Shown here in pieces: positions 1 through 8,984 of a stretch of 64,000 nt of DNA. Position 1 is the first letter of the stretch; each line of letters starts with the position of its first letter. The notes below the pieces were generated by a model. It made no database searches. It was given only the letters and a program-made list of their open reading frames with translations, and was not told the origin of the DNA. The stretch is from contig NZ_CP109104.1 of the NCBI RefSeq assembly GCF_035917675.1, forward strand, positions 3,100,001 to 3,164,000, given 5' to 3'. The DNA is from Streptomyces sp. NBC_01775 (GTDB taxonomy: Bacteria; Actinomycetota; Actinomycetes; Streptomycetales; Streptomycetaceae). Both the position numbers and the translations under genes were made by a program.

Positions 1-93
1 GCCACCACCCCCGGCCGGGGGCGTGGGGGTCGCCCCCCACACGACAACAGCAACGGAGCGATCGACCGCCTGAAGGCCCTGACCAACGGCTGA
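1..93 (+). CDS. C-terminal end of a forward gene cut by the left edge (unidentified)
   Basis: Frame 1 is open from the first base to a TGA at 91-93 and ends with an amphipathic stretch, Ala-Ile-Asp-Arg-Leu-Lys-Ala-Leu-Thr-Asn-Gly. The Gly/Arg/Pro-rich lead-in is simply translated GC hairpin. The same tail recurs at 98-190 in the tandem copy but lies behind the first stop, so only the first copy can belong to the protein. I do not recognise the family from 30 residues. It may also be coincidental open frame in GC-rich DNA. Confidence 0.35.
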   Translation, partial: ATTPGRGRGGRPPHDNSNGAIDRLKALTNG

Positions 94-194
94 AACAGCC
101 ACCACCCCCGGCCGGGGGCGTGGGGGTCGCCCCCCACACGACAACAGCAACGGAGCGATCGACCGCCTGAAGGCCCTGGCCAACGGCTGAAACA
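1..194. repeat. 97-bp direct tandem duplication carrying a gene end and GC hairpins
   Basis: Bases 1-97 and 98-194 are the same 97-bp unit, differing at only one visible position (ACC versus GCC in the codon before the final Asn-Gly-stop). Each unit holds the perfect palindrome CCCCCGGCCGGGGG, a GTGGGGG-TCGC-CCCCCAC hairpin, and a reading frame ending in Leu-Thr/Ala-Asn-Gly-TGA. The duplication therefore copies the 3' end of a forward gene, including its stop codon, together with GC-rich stems. Confidence 0.9.
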
Positions 195-232
195 GCCTGA
201 CGGCCACTCGCCAACGGCTGCCGCTGTCGCAC

Positions 233-265
233 GAGTGGCCCCCGCCCTGGAGGCGGGGGCCACTC
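233..265. terminator. Bidirectional hairpin terminator downstream of lon
   Basis: GAGTGGCCCCCGCC, a 5-base loop CTGGA, then GGCGGGGGCCACTC form a perfect 14-bp stem 22 bp past the lon stop. There is no T-run, as is usual for Streptomyces terminators. It also lies after the forward gene end on the left, so it may serve both. Confidence 0.8.
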
Positions 266-286
266 TCTGTGCGCCGGGCGCGTCCG

Positions 287-2701
<2,415 letters not shown>

Positions 2702-2722
2702 GATCTCTCCCTCTGCAAGCAA

Positions 2723-2743
2723 CTTGAGTAATACCCACTCAAT
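2723..2743. promoter_or_regulatory. HAIR-type (HspR) operator upstream of lon
   Basis: TTGAGT at 2724-2729, seven bases, then ACTCAA at 2737-2742 match the HAIR consensus CTTGAGT-N7-ACTCAAG. The site is about 22 bp from the lon ATG, placing it over the likely promoter or 5' leader. HspR repression of lon is established in Streptomyces; occupancy here is inferred. Confidence 0.8.
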
Positions 2744-2940
2744 GCTTGTGAGGGCGAGGATGTTCCCCCGATTCCGGGATGAGGCGTTCGCCGTGAGCGA
2801 TCAGCGATCAGCTGTCCTTCGCAGGTGCACCTTGCGAGGTCCGGTTCAACATTGCGAGGGGTCTCGCATGCCCCGGGCTGCTCCGCCCGGCGGCAGGACG
2901 GGGCGGCGATGGTGGTCGGCTGCCGTCCGACCGATCGACG

Positions 2941-3911
2941 TCACTCGTTGTGGAGCACGTACGACCAGGCGGGCTGCTCACTGCCCGGCTCGTCGACTTC
3001 GGCCAGCGATCCCAGGACCCAATAGGTGATCTGTCCTCGCTCGGAATTGGCCGGGGGCAGAATACTGCGCGTACGCAGCCCGGTGACCCACAGTGCGACC
3101 ATGGTGAGGAAATCTTCGAGGCTGTGCGCGGCGGGAAGGCCGGCGAGGTGGTCCTGGCGCGGCTTCGTGGGAACGCGCAGGACGTGTCCGGTGGACCCGT
3201 CGACGACGAGCTTGCCGCCCATCCACTTGCCGATCTGGAAGAAGGGCCCGCTTTCCGGGACAGGCTCGATTCCCTCGGGCCAGGAGGGCAGTTCGTCGAG
3301 AATGCCGATCTCCCAGTCGCCGAACGGGAAAAGCCCCATGGCTCCTTCGCGCAGGTATGGCAGCCCGAATTCCAGGAGAAGTTCGCGGGTCGCCGCATGG
3401 GTGAGCCGATCCGGGAAATCCTCGACCTCGATGGGATAGATCGCGTCCTCGCCGAACAGGGTGATGACGTCCTCGTGACTCGGGGCCGGCGCGTCGCTCG
3501 GACTGCTCGCGCCCGCGTCCGTGTAATCCCAGCTCAGGGGCTGCTGCCGGGCACCGAAGTCGGAGATGTCCACACCGTCAGCAGGCCGGATGGCGAGCAG
3601 TCCCAAGCCGCCCCCGAAAACGACGACTTCATCCACGGCCAATGGGGCGCAAGGCAGTACAACAGCCTGCTCGCTTCGCCGGGGGGACGACGAGCCGAAC
3701 AGTTCCCGGGCGAGAGCGGGCGAAGCGGAGCCGTCCGTGGGTGACGCGGGCCAGGTGAGATCCGCACGATGCTCCTGCGGAATCTCGTCGTTTTCCATGG
3801 AGACAAAAAGGCCACTTGGCCACCGAGCCCACCCTCACGCCACCATGCGCCGACGCGACCGGCGACCTCTTCCTCGGGGATTCCGGGGGTGCCGGTGGTT
3901 GGCTCGGGCAT
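2941..3911 (-). pseudogene. SUKH-4-like immunity protein gene with a frameshift
   Basis: The N-terminal part (from the ATG at 3911, with GAGGGGG in front) reads MPEPTTGTPGIPEEEVAGRV... through Gly-Gln-Val-Ala-Phe and is then in the wrong frame. The main part (2941-3798) holds the SUKH-like core, including THAATRELLLEFGLPYLREG and FFQIGKWMGGKLVVDG, and LEDFLTMVALWV near the end. Adding one T to the TTTTT run (3805-3809) joins them into a single protein of about 323 residues reading VAFFVSMENDEIPQEH. The internal ATG at 3798 has no ribosome site, so the intact gene should start at 3911. SUKH proteins neutralise polymorphic toxins. This is either a true one-base deletion or a homopolymer sequencing error. 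Confidence 0.7.
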
Positions 3912-4053
3912 GATCCCCCTCAGTTGCGCGATGACTCCTCGACCCTGTGCGTGGCTGCGTGCGAATGGCCTGGCCTATTTGCGCATGGCCTGGCTATTGC
4001 TGTCGCATGACCCGGGCAGGCGGTGTCGCCCGCAGAAGTGGGCGGTGGCGGTC

Positions 4054-4323
4054 TCAGGCCGGGGCGGTCGCGACGCGGCACAGCACCACGATCCAGTCGT
4101 CCTCGCTCGGCCAACCCGTCAAGTCGGCGAGCTGCCACGTCTCGTCGCCCACGGGGAAGTTCTCACCAACGCGGAGGATGTGAGTCTGCTCCTCGGTGGC
4201 GAAGGTCACGAGCCGAACCCTGACCGCGGCGTCGGACTCCCTGTAGATGTCGTTCACTGAGAAGCTGGCGTGCTCAAGATTTCGCTGAATTCCGTGCCAG
4301 AGGTGAATCGTGTCAGCACTCAC
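4054..4323 (-). CDS. DUF6406-like small protein, candidate immunity partner
   Basis: An 89-residue acidic protein with the pattern IHLWHGIQRNLEHASFSVND, then VRLVTFATEEQTHILRVGE and FPVGDETWQLADL, which I associate with DUF6406 proteins of streptomycetes. The start is GTG at 4323, preceded by GGAG. Its first four bases overlap the stop of the upstream calpain-tail frame (GTGA), the arrangement expected for a toxin gene followed by its partner. No signal peptide or membrane segment is visible. Function is unproven; an immunity role is inferred only from the overlap and the SUKH neighbour. Confidence 0.6.
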   Translation of the reverse strand: MSADTIHLWHGIQRNLEHASFSVNDIYRESDAAVRVRLVTFATEEQTHILRVGENFPVGDETWQLADLTGWPSEDDWIVVLCRVATAPA

Positions 4324-4496
4324 TTCTCATGCTCCAAAGATGCGCACTGGTTGCTGCGGTATTTCATGAATTCCTTGATGGTCAGCGGCTGGGGACGCCT
4401 CGAGTTGCGCGGACTGCGCAACTGAATCAGGCCCTTGTCGTCGACCGAGACGATCTCGTAGGCGTGGGAACTCAGGAGGTCCGTCTCGATCTTGTT
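4320..4496 (-). pseudogene. C-terminal remnant of a calpain-like (C2 family) toxin
   Basis: About 58 residues resemble the end of calpain-type cysteine protease domains of bacterial toxins: a His in SSHAYEIVSV, where the catalytic His normally lies in HAY-[TE], then GLIQLRSPRN in place of the usual LRNPW with its catalytic Asn, then PLTIKEFMKY. The Asn is replaced and everything upstream, including the Cys half, is missing. The frame stays open to 4691, but that portion is low-similarity GC-rich sequence abutting an IS5-type scrap. A decayed toxin is the best reading; family assignment rests on short motifs. Confidence 0.45.
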
Positions 4497-4625
4497 CTCC
4501 GCACCAGTGCCCCTGGGAGGGTGCCGACAACGACCGGTCTGCTGGCATTCCGTGAGCTCCCGCAGGTGGGCCGGGAGTTGCTTTCCCGGGCTGCGGCCGT
4601 GCGTATCGTACTGCGTCGGGAATTC

Positions 4626-4697
4626 GTGACGGACGCGGAATGGGCGGGCGTCCGGCCGCTGCTGCCGATGCCGGCCTGGCTCCAGGGACATGGCAGA
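4626..4697 (+). mobile_element. IS5-family transposase N-terminal scrap
   Basis: From the GTG at 4626 the forward frame reads TDAEWAGVRPLLPMPAWLQG, which matches the conserved opening of streptomycete IS5-type transposases (DAEW-x-x-[IV]-x-P-L-L-P-x-P-A-W). Similarity stops after about 25 codons; the frame continues to 4808 without transposase motifs. No terminal inverted repeats or DDE residues were found. It marks an old insertion and deletion at the broken end of the toxin remnant. Confidence 0.65.
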
Positions 4698-4775
4698 CGC
4701 GCCGTTTCCTCCTCCGCCCCGGTCACGGCCGTCGTCTCTGCCGATGAGGCGGCCAACGCCTCGGACAGCTCCTAC

Positions 4776-4807
4776 CAGTCGATCCCCTCCCCCAAGGGGA
4801 TCGACTG
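4776..4807. terminator. Perfect 13-bp stem-loop, probable terminator
   Basis: CAGTCGATCCCCT and AGGGGATCGACTG pair perfectly around a 6-base loop. It lies 75 bp downstream of the reverse-strand RNHCP gene. The stretch 4497-4881 otherwise holds only the IS5-type scrap. Confidence 0.7.
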
Positions 4808-4881
4808 ATCGGCCGAGGACGGCGGAGTGCGGACAGGCCGTAGCGGACGGACAGCAGCGGCCGGGCGAGTGGGCCTGGCCG

Positions 4882-5292
4882 CTACAGCGCCAGCAGCGCC
4901 CGAACCGGTATCCGGGGGTCCGAGAGGGGGCGGACGGCCATGCGGAGCAGGGCCAGCGGGTTGTCGTCGCCCGCGATGCGGTTGGCGCTCAGTTCGCCGC
5001 AGGTGTGGCAGAGGTGGATCAGCATCCACTCCCCGTCGTCCCGCGCCGACAGGCACAGCGCGGCCATCCGCCCCCGGCACCCGGCCGCCCTGTCGCCGGG
5101 CACCCGCCGGTCGACGTGGAGGCTGGTCAAACAGTGCGGGCAGTGGTTGCGGTGGGCGGTGCCCGGCGCCGCCATGGGAACGTCCAGCCGGCAGCCCGCA
5201 CAGCGGAACGCGTCGCCCCGCTCGCCGGGCAGCGCGTGCGCGGGCTCCTTGCGCCGCTGGGGGCGTGCGGTACGGGTGTGACGTCTGGCCAT
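4882..5292 (-). CDS. RNHCP-domain zinc-ribbon protein (second of a tandem pair)
   Basis: A 136-residue basic-to-neutral cytoplasmic protein of the RNHCP family. The family motif RNHCPHC is present, preceded by CAGC and followed by a Cys-Arg-Gly segment and HLCHTCGEL, giving the Cys/His ligands of a double zinc ribbon. ATG at 5292 is preceded by GGAGG at 5-nt spacing, favoured over an in-frame ATG 15 codons upstream that would overlap the previous gene. It follows the paralogue at 5294-5686 with one base between them, so they form an operon. Biochemical function of the family is unknown; nucleic-acid or partner binding is a guess from the ribbons. Confidence 0.85.
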   Translation of the reverse strand: MARRHTRTARPQRRKEPAHALPGERGDAFRCAGCRLDVPMAAPGTAHRNHCPHCLTSLHVDRRVPGDRAAGCRGRMAALCLSARDDGEWMLIHLCHTCGELSANRIAGDDNPLALLRMAVRPLSDPRIPVRALLAL

Positions 5293-5293
5293 G

Positions 5294-5686
5294 TCACACC
5301 TCCCCGAACACTTCGAGCGGGAAGGGCGGCTGGGCAAGCGGACGCACGGCCATCCTCATCAGGATGAGGTGGTTGTCGTCCGGCGAGACGGGACTGGAGG
5401 TCAGCTCGTCGCAGCGGGTGCAGCGGTGGATGACCCTCCAGTCGCCGCCGCGCAGCACGGCGATGGCGATCGGACTCATCCGCGAACGGCAGTCCGAGAG
5501 CCCGCCCTCGACGTGGTCGGTGACGTGCTGGGAGTACAGACAGCTGGGACAGTGGTGACGCAACTCGCCGTCGGGCCCGAACTGAGTGACAGTCAGGCCG
5601 CAGCGTACGCAGGTGAAGGTGTTGGTCCGCAGGGACGCCGACGCCATGGAGGCGGGGCGTGCGGAACCGGAGTCGCTGGTGGACAC
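5294..5686 (-). CDS. RNHCP-domain zinc-ribbon protein (first of a tandem pair)
   Basis: A 130-residue protein with CVRCG near 26-30, RHHCPSC (variant of RNHCP) near 43-49, a lone Cys in SDCRSR and HRCTRCDEL near 86. It shares the whole scaffold with the downstream gene, including the closing LMRMAVRPLAQPPFP, so the two arose by tandem duplication. Ser/Ala-rich residues 1-20 look disordered. The start has AGGTC...CAGC-type weak upstream purines only. No function is established for the family. Confidence 0.85.
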   Translation of the reverse strand: MSTSDSGSARPASMASASLRTNTFTCVRCGLTVTQFGPDGELRHHCPSCLYSQHVTDHVEGGLSDCRSRMSPIAIAVLRGGDWRVIHRCTRCDELTSSPVSPDDNHLILMRMAVRPLAQPPFPLEVFGEV

Positions 5687-6011
5687 CGGAGGTCTCCTTG
5701 CTGGGAGTGGTTTCTCAGGGCAGCAAGGGAGCGCCGAGCGGTCCTCGGTCGGATTCTGGCTCAGGCACCACGCGGGTCGGGGACATCACGCGGGGCGTGG
5801 AGCTGAAGAGGCGCGCTCGGCGCTTGCGGGAACATCAACACCGACTTCCAGGGTGCGGGCACCCGGTACGAGGTGGACGAGACGCCGGAACCGTAGCAGC
5901 GGGCCGGTCCGCTGAGCGAAGGAATTTCCGCCCGCACCGCGCCGTCGCGGGGGCCGGAAGCGGGCCCCAAGTCGATTGCCCCGCCGCCCGCCTCCGGCCG
6001 AGGATGGCCGC
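5687..6011. other. Divergent intergenic region, 325 bp
   Basis: It separates the reverse RNHCP pair from the forward spermidine-synthase-like gene and must hold both promoters. A short AT-richer patch (GAAGGAATTTCCG, about 5919-5931) is the only departure from GC-rich sequence. I see no gene, convincing palindrome or terminator. Confidence 0.6.
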
Positions 6012-6752
6012 ATGCTCGACCACACGCATCAGCCGGACCGGTCCTCTCAGCCCTACCGCTCCTCACTCCAGCCGGTGCCCGACGAGCCCGTGCTGCTCGA
6101 CCGCCGGGAGGGCCCGTACGGCGAGGTGGTGCTGCGCCGACGGGGCGAGCACCACGAGATCATCGCCAACGGGTGCTTCCTGATGGACACCTCCGACGGC
6201 CGCTCCGAGCGGCTGCTCGTACGGGCCGCGCTGGCTGAGCTGGACGGGCGGGAGCGCCCGCATGTGCTGATCGGCGGCCTCGGCGTCGGCTTCTCGCTCG
6301 CCGAGGCGACGGCCGAGCCACGCTGGGGCCGCATCACCGTGGTCGAGCGCGAGCCCGCCGTCCTCGACTGGCACCGCGAGGGCCCGCTGGCCGCCGTCTC
6401 GCGCGACGCGCTCGCCGACGGGCGCACCGAGCTGGTGGAGGCCGACCTCGTCGCCCACGTACGAGAAGCTTCCGGCACAGGGTGCCGTTTCGACGCGCTG
6501 TGCCTGGACATCGACAACGGTCCGGACTGGACGGTCACAGAGGACAACACCGGCCTCTACTCCCCCGAGGGGCTCGCCGCGTGTCTTCGGGCCCTCACTC
6601 CGGGTGGTGTGCTGGCCGTCTGGTCGGCCCAGCCGTCGTCCACATTCGAAGGTTCCCTGTGGAATGCGGGGTTCTGCCGTGTTCGGACCGATGAGATCCC
6701 CGTCGCCCGAGGCGTCCCCGACGTGGTCCACTTCGCAGCACGACCGGCGTAG
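6012..6752 (+). CDS. Spermidine synthase-like, class I methyltransferase-fold protein
   Basis: A 246-residue protein with a Rossmann fold of the polyamine synthase type: HVLIGGLGVGFSL (nucleotide-binding glycine loop, about 90-102), ITVVEREPAVLDWH (acidic end of strand 2), and FDALCLDIDNGPDWTV (aspartate at the active site in spermidine synthases). GGVLAVWSAQPS closes the core. The N-terminal tetramerisation part of true spermidine synthases is short, so the substrate is uncertain and a methyltransferase-like role is possible. ATG at 6012 is chosen because homologous sequence begins a little after it; only GAGG lies upstream. It precedes a two-component pair that is read in the same direction. 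Confidence 0.8.
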   Translation: MLDHTHQPDRSSQPYRSSLQPVPDEPVLLDRREGPYGEVVLRRRGEHHEIIANGCFLMDTSDGRSERLLVRAALAELDGRERPHVLIGGLGVGFSLAEATAEPRWGRITVVEREPAVLDWHREGPLAAVSRDALADGRTELVEADLVAHVREASGTGCRFDALCLDIDNGPDWTVTEDNTGLYSPEGLAACLRALTPGGVLAVWSAQPSSTFEGSLWNAGFCRVRTDEIPVARGVPDVVHFAARPA

Positions 6753-6756
6753 CCTA

Positions 6757-6771
6757 GGCCTGTAGCAGGCC
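6757..6771 (+). terminator. Small hairpin after the spermidine-synthase-like gene
   Basis: GGCCTG-TAG-CAGGCC lies 5 bp after the TAG stop. The six-pair stem is short, so it may only attenuate read-through into the response regulator gene 50 bp downstream. Confidence 0.4.
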
Positions 6772-6820
6772 CTTACGCTGCATTCCGAAGAAGTCGGAAA
6801 GAGCCACAGGGCGGGGTCGC

Positions 6821-7615
6821 ATGGACCAGAAGAACACCACTCAGACACCTGGCGGAGCAGCCGCCGCGACCACCCCCGGCGCCCAGCGGCGCATCCTGGT
6901 CGTGGAGGACGACCCGACCATCGTGGACGCCATCGCCCGACGGCTGCGTGCGGAGGGCTTCCAGGTGCAGACGGCCGGTGACGGTCCCGCCGCCGTGGAC
7001 ACCGCCGAGGCCTGGCAGCCCGACCTGCTCGTGCTGGACATCATGCTCCCCGGCTTCGACGGCCTGGAGGTCTGCCGCCGCGTCCAGGCACAGCGCCCCG
7101 TTCCGGTGCTGATGCTGACCGCGCGGGACGACGAGACGGACATGCTGGTCGGCCTGGGAGTCGGCGCGGACGACTACATGACCAAGCCGTTCTCCATGCG
7201 CGAGGTGGCGGCCCGCGTGCACGTCCTGCTGCGCAGGGTCGAGCGCGCGACGCTGGCGGCACACACGCCCCGCAGCGGGATACTCAGGCTCGGGGAACTG
7301 GAGATCGATCACGCCCAGCGCCGGGTGCGGGTGACCGGCGAGGACGTGCACCTGACCCCGACGGAGTTCGATCTGCTGGTGTGCCTGGCGCACTCCCCCC
7401 GCGCCGTCCTCTCGCGCGAGCAGCTGCTGGCCGAGGTGTGGGACTGGGCCGACGCGTCGGGCACCCGCACGGTCGACAGCCACATCAAGGCCCTGCGCCG
7501 CAAGATCGGCGCCGAGCGCATCCGCACCGTCCACGGCGTGGGATACGCGCTGGAGACCCCGGCTCCGGGCGGCGCCGCCGCGCCGGTGACGGGTGCCGCC
7601 GCCGAGGGTTCCTGA
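6821..7615 (+). CDS. OmpR/PhoB-family response regulator
   Basis: A 264-residue DNA-binding response regulator. The receiver domain (about 24-137) has the acidic pair in LVVEDD, phosphoacceptor Asp73 in LLVLDIMLPG, Thr in LMLTARD and Lys122 in DYMTKPF. The winged-helix effector domain (about 150-250) has LTPTEFDLLVCLA and the C-terminal VHGVGYAL. Ala/Thr-rich tails of about 20 residues flank both ends. GGGCGGGG precedes the ATG. The cognate kinase follows 22 bp later. The gene order lon, spermidine synthase-like, regulator, kinase, kgd is one I associate with streptomycete chromosomes. Confidence 0.95.
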   Translation: MDQKNTTQTPGGAAAATTPGAQRRILVVEDDPTIVDAIARRLRAEGFQVQTAGDGPAAVDTAEAWQPDLLVLDIMLPGFDGLEVCRRVQAQRPVPVLMLTARDDETDMLVGLGVGADDYMTKPFSMREVAARVHVLLRRVERATLAAHTPRSGILRLGELEIDHAQRRVRVTGEDVHLTPTEFDLLVCLAHSPRAVLSREQLLAEVWDWADASGTRTVDSHIKALRRKIGAERIRTVHGVGYALETPAPGGAAAPVTGAAAEGS

Positions 7616-7637
7616 GAACGCGGGCGGACGGCACGAG

Positions 7638-8759
7638 GTGTCCATTTCCGAGGGCCGCTGGCAGCGCGCCGCGACCCGGCTGTGCAGCAACGCGTGGGAC
7701 CGCCTGTGGGAGGGCCTGCGCCCGCTGGATCCCTACCGTTCCGTGAAGGCGGCGCTCGGCGCGCTGGTGATCGTCTCCGTGGTGATCACCACGCTGCTGG
7801 CGCTGTTCGCCGTGCAGTCGGCGACCGAGCTGCGGGTCATCACGATCATCTCGATCGTCGCCTCACTGCTGATCACCCAGTTCGTGGCGCAGTCGCTGAC
7901 GGCGCCGCTGGATGAGATGACGGACGCCGCGAAGGCGATGGCACACGGTGACTACTCGCGGCGGGTGCGCGGCGGGCGGCGGGACGAGTTCGGGGAGCTG
8001 GCGGAGAACTTCAACCGGATGGCCGCCGACCTGGAGGCCGTCGACCAGCACCGCAAGGAGCTGGTCGCCAACGTCTCGCACGAGCTGCGCACCCCGATAG
8101 CGGCGCTGCGGGCGGTGCTGGAGAACGTCGTGGACGGCGTCTCGGACGCCGACCCGGAGACGATGCGCACCGCGCTGTCGCAGACCGAGCGGCTGGGCCG
8201 GCTGGTGGCCCACCTGCTGGACCTCTCCCGGCTGGACAACGGCGTGGTGCCGCTCCACTCGCGCCGCTTCGAGGTGTGGCCGTACCTGGCGGGCGTGCTC
8301 AAGGAAGCCAACATGAGCAAGGGCTCCGGGCACGCCCGCAAGGACGTCCACCTGCACCTGGACGTCTCCCCGCCGGAGCTGACCGCCTACGCCGACCCCG
8401 AACGGCTGCACCAGGTGGTGGCCAATTTGATCGACAACGCGGTCAAGCACAGCCCGCCGCACGGCCGCGTCACGGTCCGGGCCAGACCCGGCGAGCCGGC
8501 CGTCGGCGAGGGCAGCATGGAGGTCGAGGTCCTCGACGAGGGGCCCGGCATCCCCGAATCCGAGCGCCACCGGGTCTTCGGGCGCTTCAGCCGTACCCAG
8601 AGCGCCGAGGCGCTGGGCGGCGCGGGCGGCACCGGCCTGGGCCTGGCCATCGCGCGCTGGGCGGTGGATCTGCACGGGGGCTCGATCCGGGTGGCCGAAT
8701 CTCCCCGCGGCTGCCGCATCCAGCTCACCCTTCCGGGCGCGGGCAGGAGCCAGGGTTGA
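7638..8759 (+). CDS. HAMP/HisKA sensor histidine kinase
   Basis: About 373 residues from the GTG at 7638. Order: a basic cytoplasmic lead, first membrane helix (about 37-58), a very short external loop, second helix (about 66-85), HAMP (86-138), HisKA with phosphorylated His148 in NVSHELRTP, and HATPase_c with N box NLIDNAVKHSP, DEGPGIP and GGTGLGLAI. The nearly absent sensor loop suggests it senses the membrane or a partner rather than an external ligand. An ATG in frame at 7593 would overlap the regulator gene by 23 bp; the GTG is preferred but neither has a strong ribosome site. It is the partner of the upstream OmpR-type regulator. Confidence 0.93.
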   Translation: MSISEGRWQRAATRLCSNAWDRLWEGLRPLDPYRSVKAALGALVIVSVVITTLLALFAVQSATELRVITIISIVASLLITQFVAQSLTAPLDEMTDAAKAMAHGDYSRRVRGGRRDEFGELAENFNRMAADLEAVDQHRKELVANVSHELRTPIAALRAVLENVVDGVSDADPETMRTALSQTERLGRLVAHLLDLSRLDNGVVPLHSRRFEVWPYLAGVLKEANMSKGSGHARKDVHLHLDVSPPELTAYADPERLHQVVANLIDNAVKHSPPHGRVTVRARPGEPAVGEGSMEVEVLDEGPGIPESERHRVFGRFSRTQSAEALGGAGGTGLGLAIARWAVDLHGGSIRVAESPRGCRIQLTLPGAGRSQG

Positions 8760-8984
8760 CGTAGGGTCGCCGGTGGGGCCGCGCGGACGCGGAATGAGGG
8801 CCGTCCGGTTCCGGGACAAGGCCGAAACCGTGAGTGATTCCCGCCAAATCCACGACTGAAACCGCGCCTTTGATGTGACTTGCGCGACCAAGAGGCGGCC
8901 CGGACTCCACCAATCGTCCAGAGACGAGTAGCCTTTATTTCCGCTGTCCACCATCTAAGGAAGCGGAAGAGGGCGGTTGCCGCC

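Noticed and set aside
3798..3798. ATG at 3798 as the true SUKH gene start
   Set aside because: No ribosome site in front, and a well-placed start with matching upstream sequence exists at 3911 in the shifted frame.
4497..4808. Intact IS5 element
   Set aside because: Only about 25 codons of transposase N-terminus; no DDE residues, no inverted ends.
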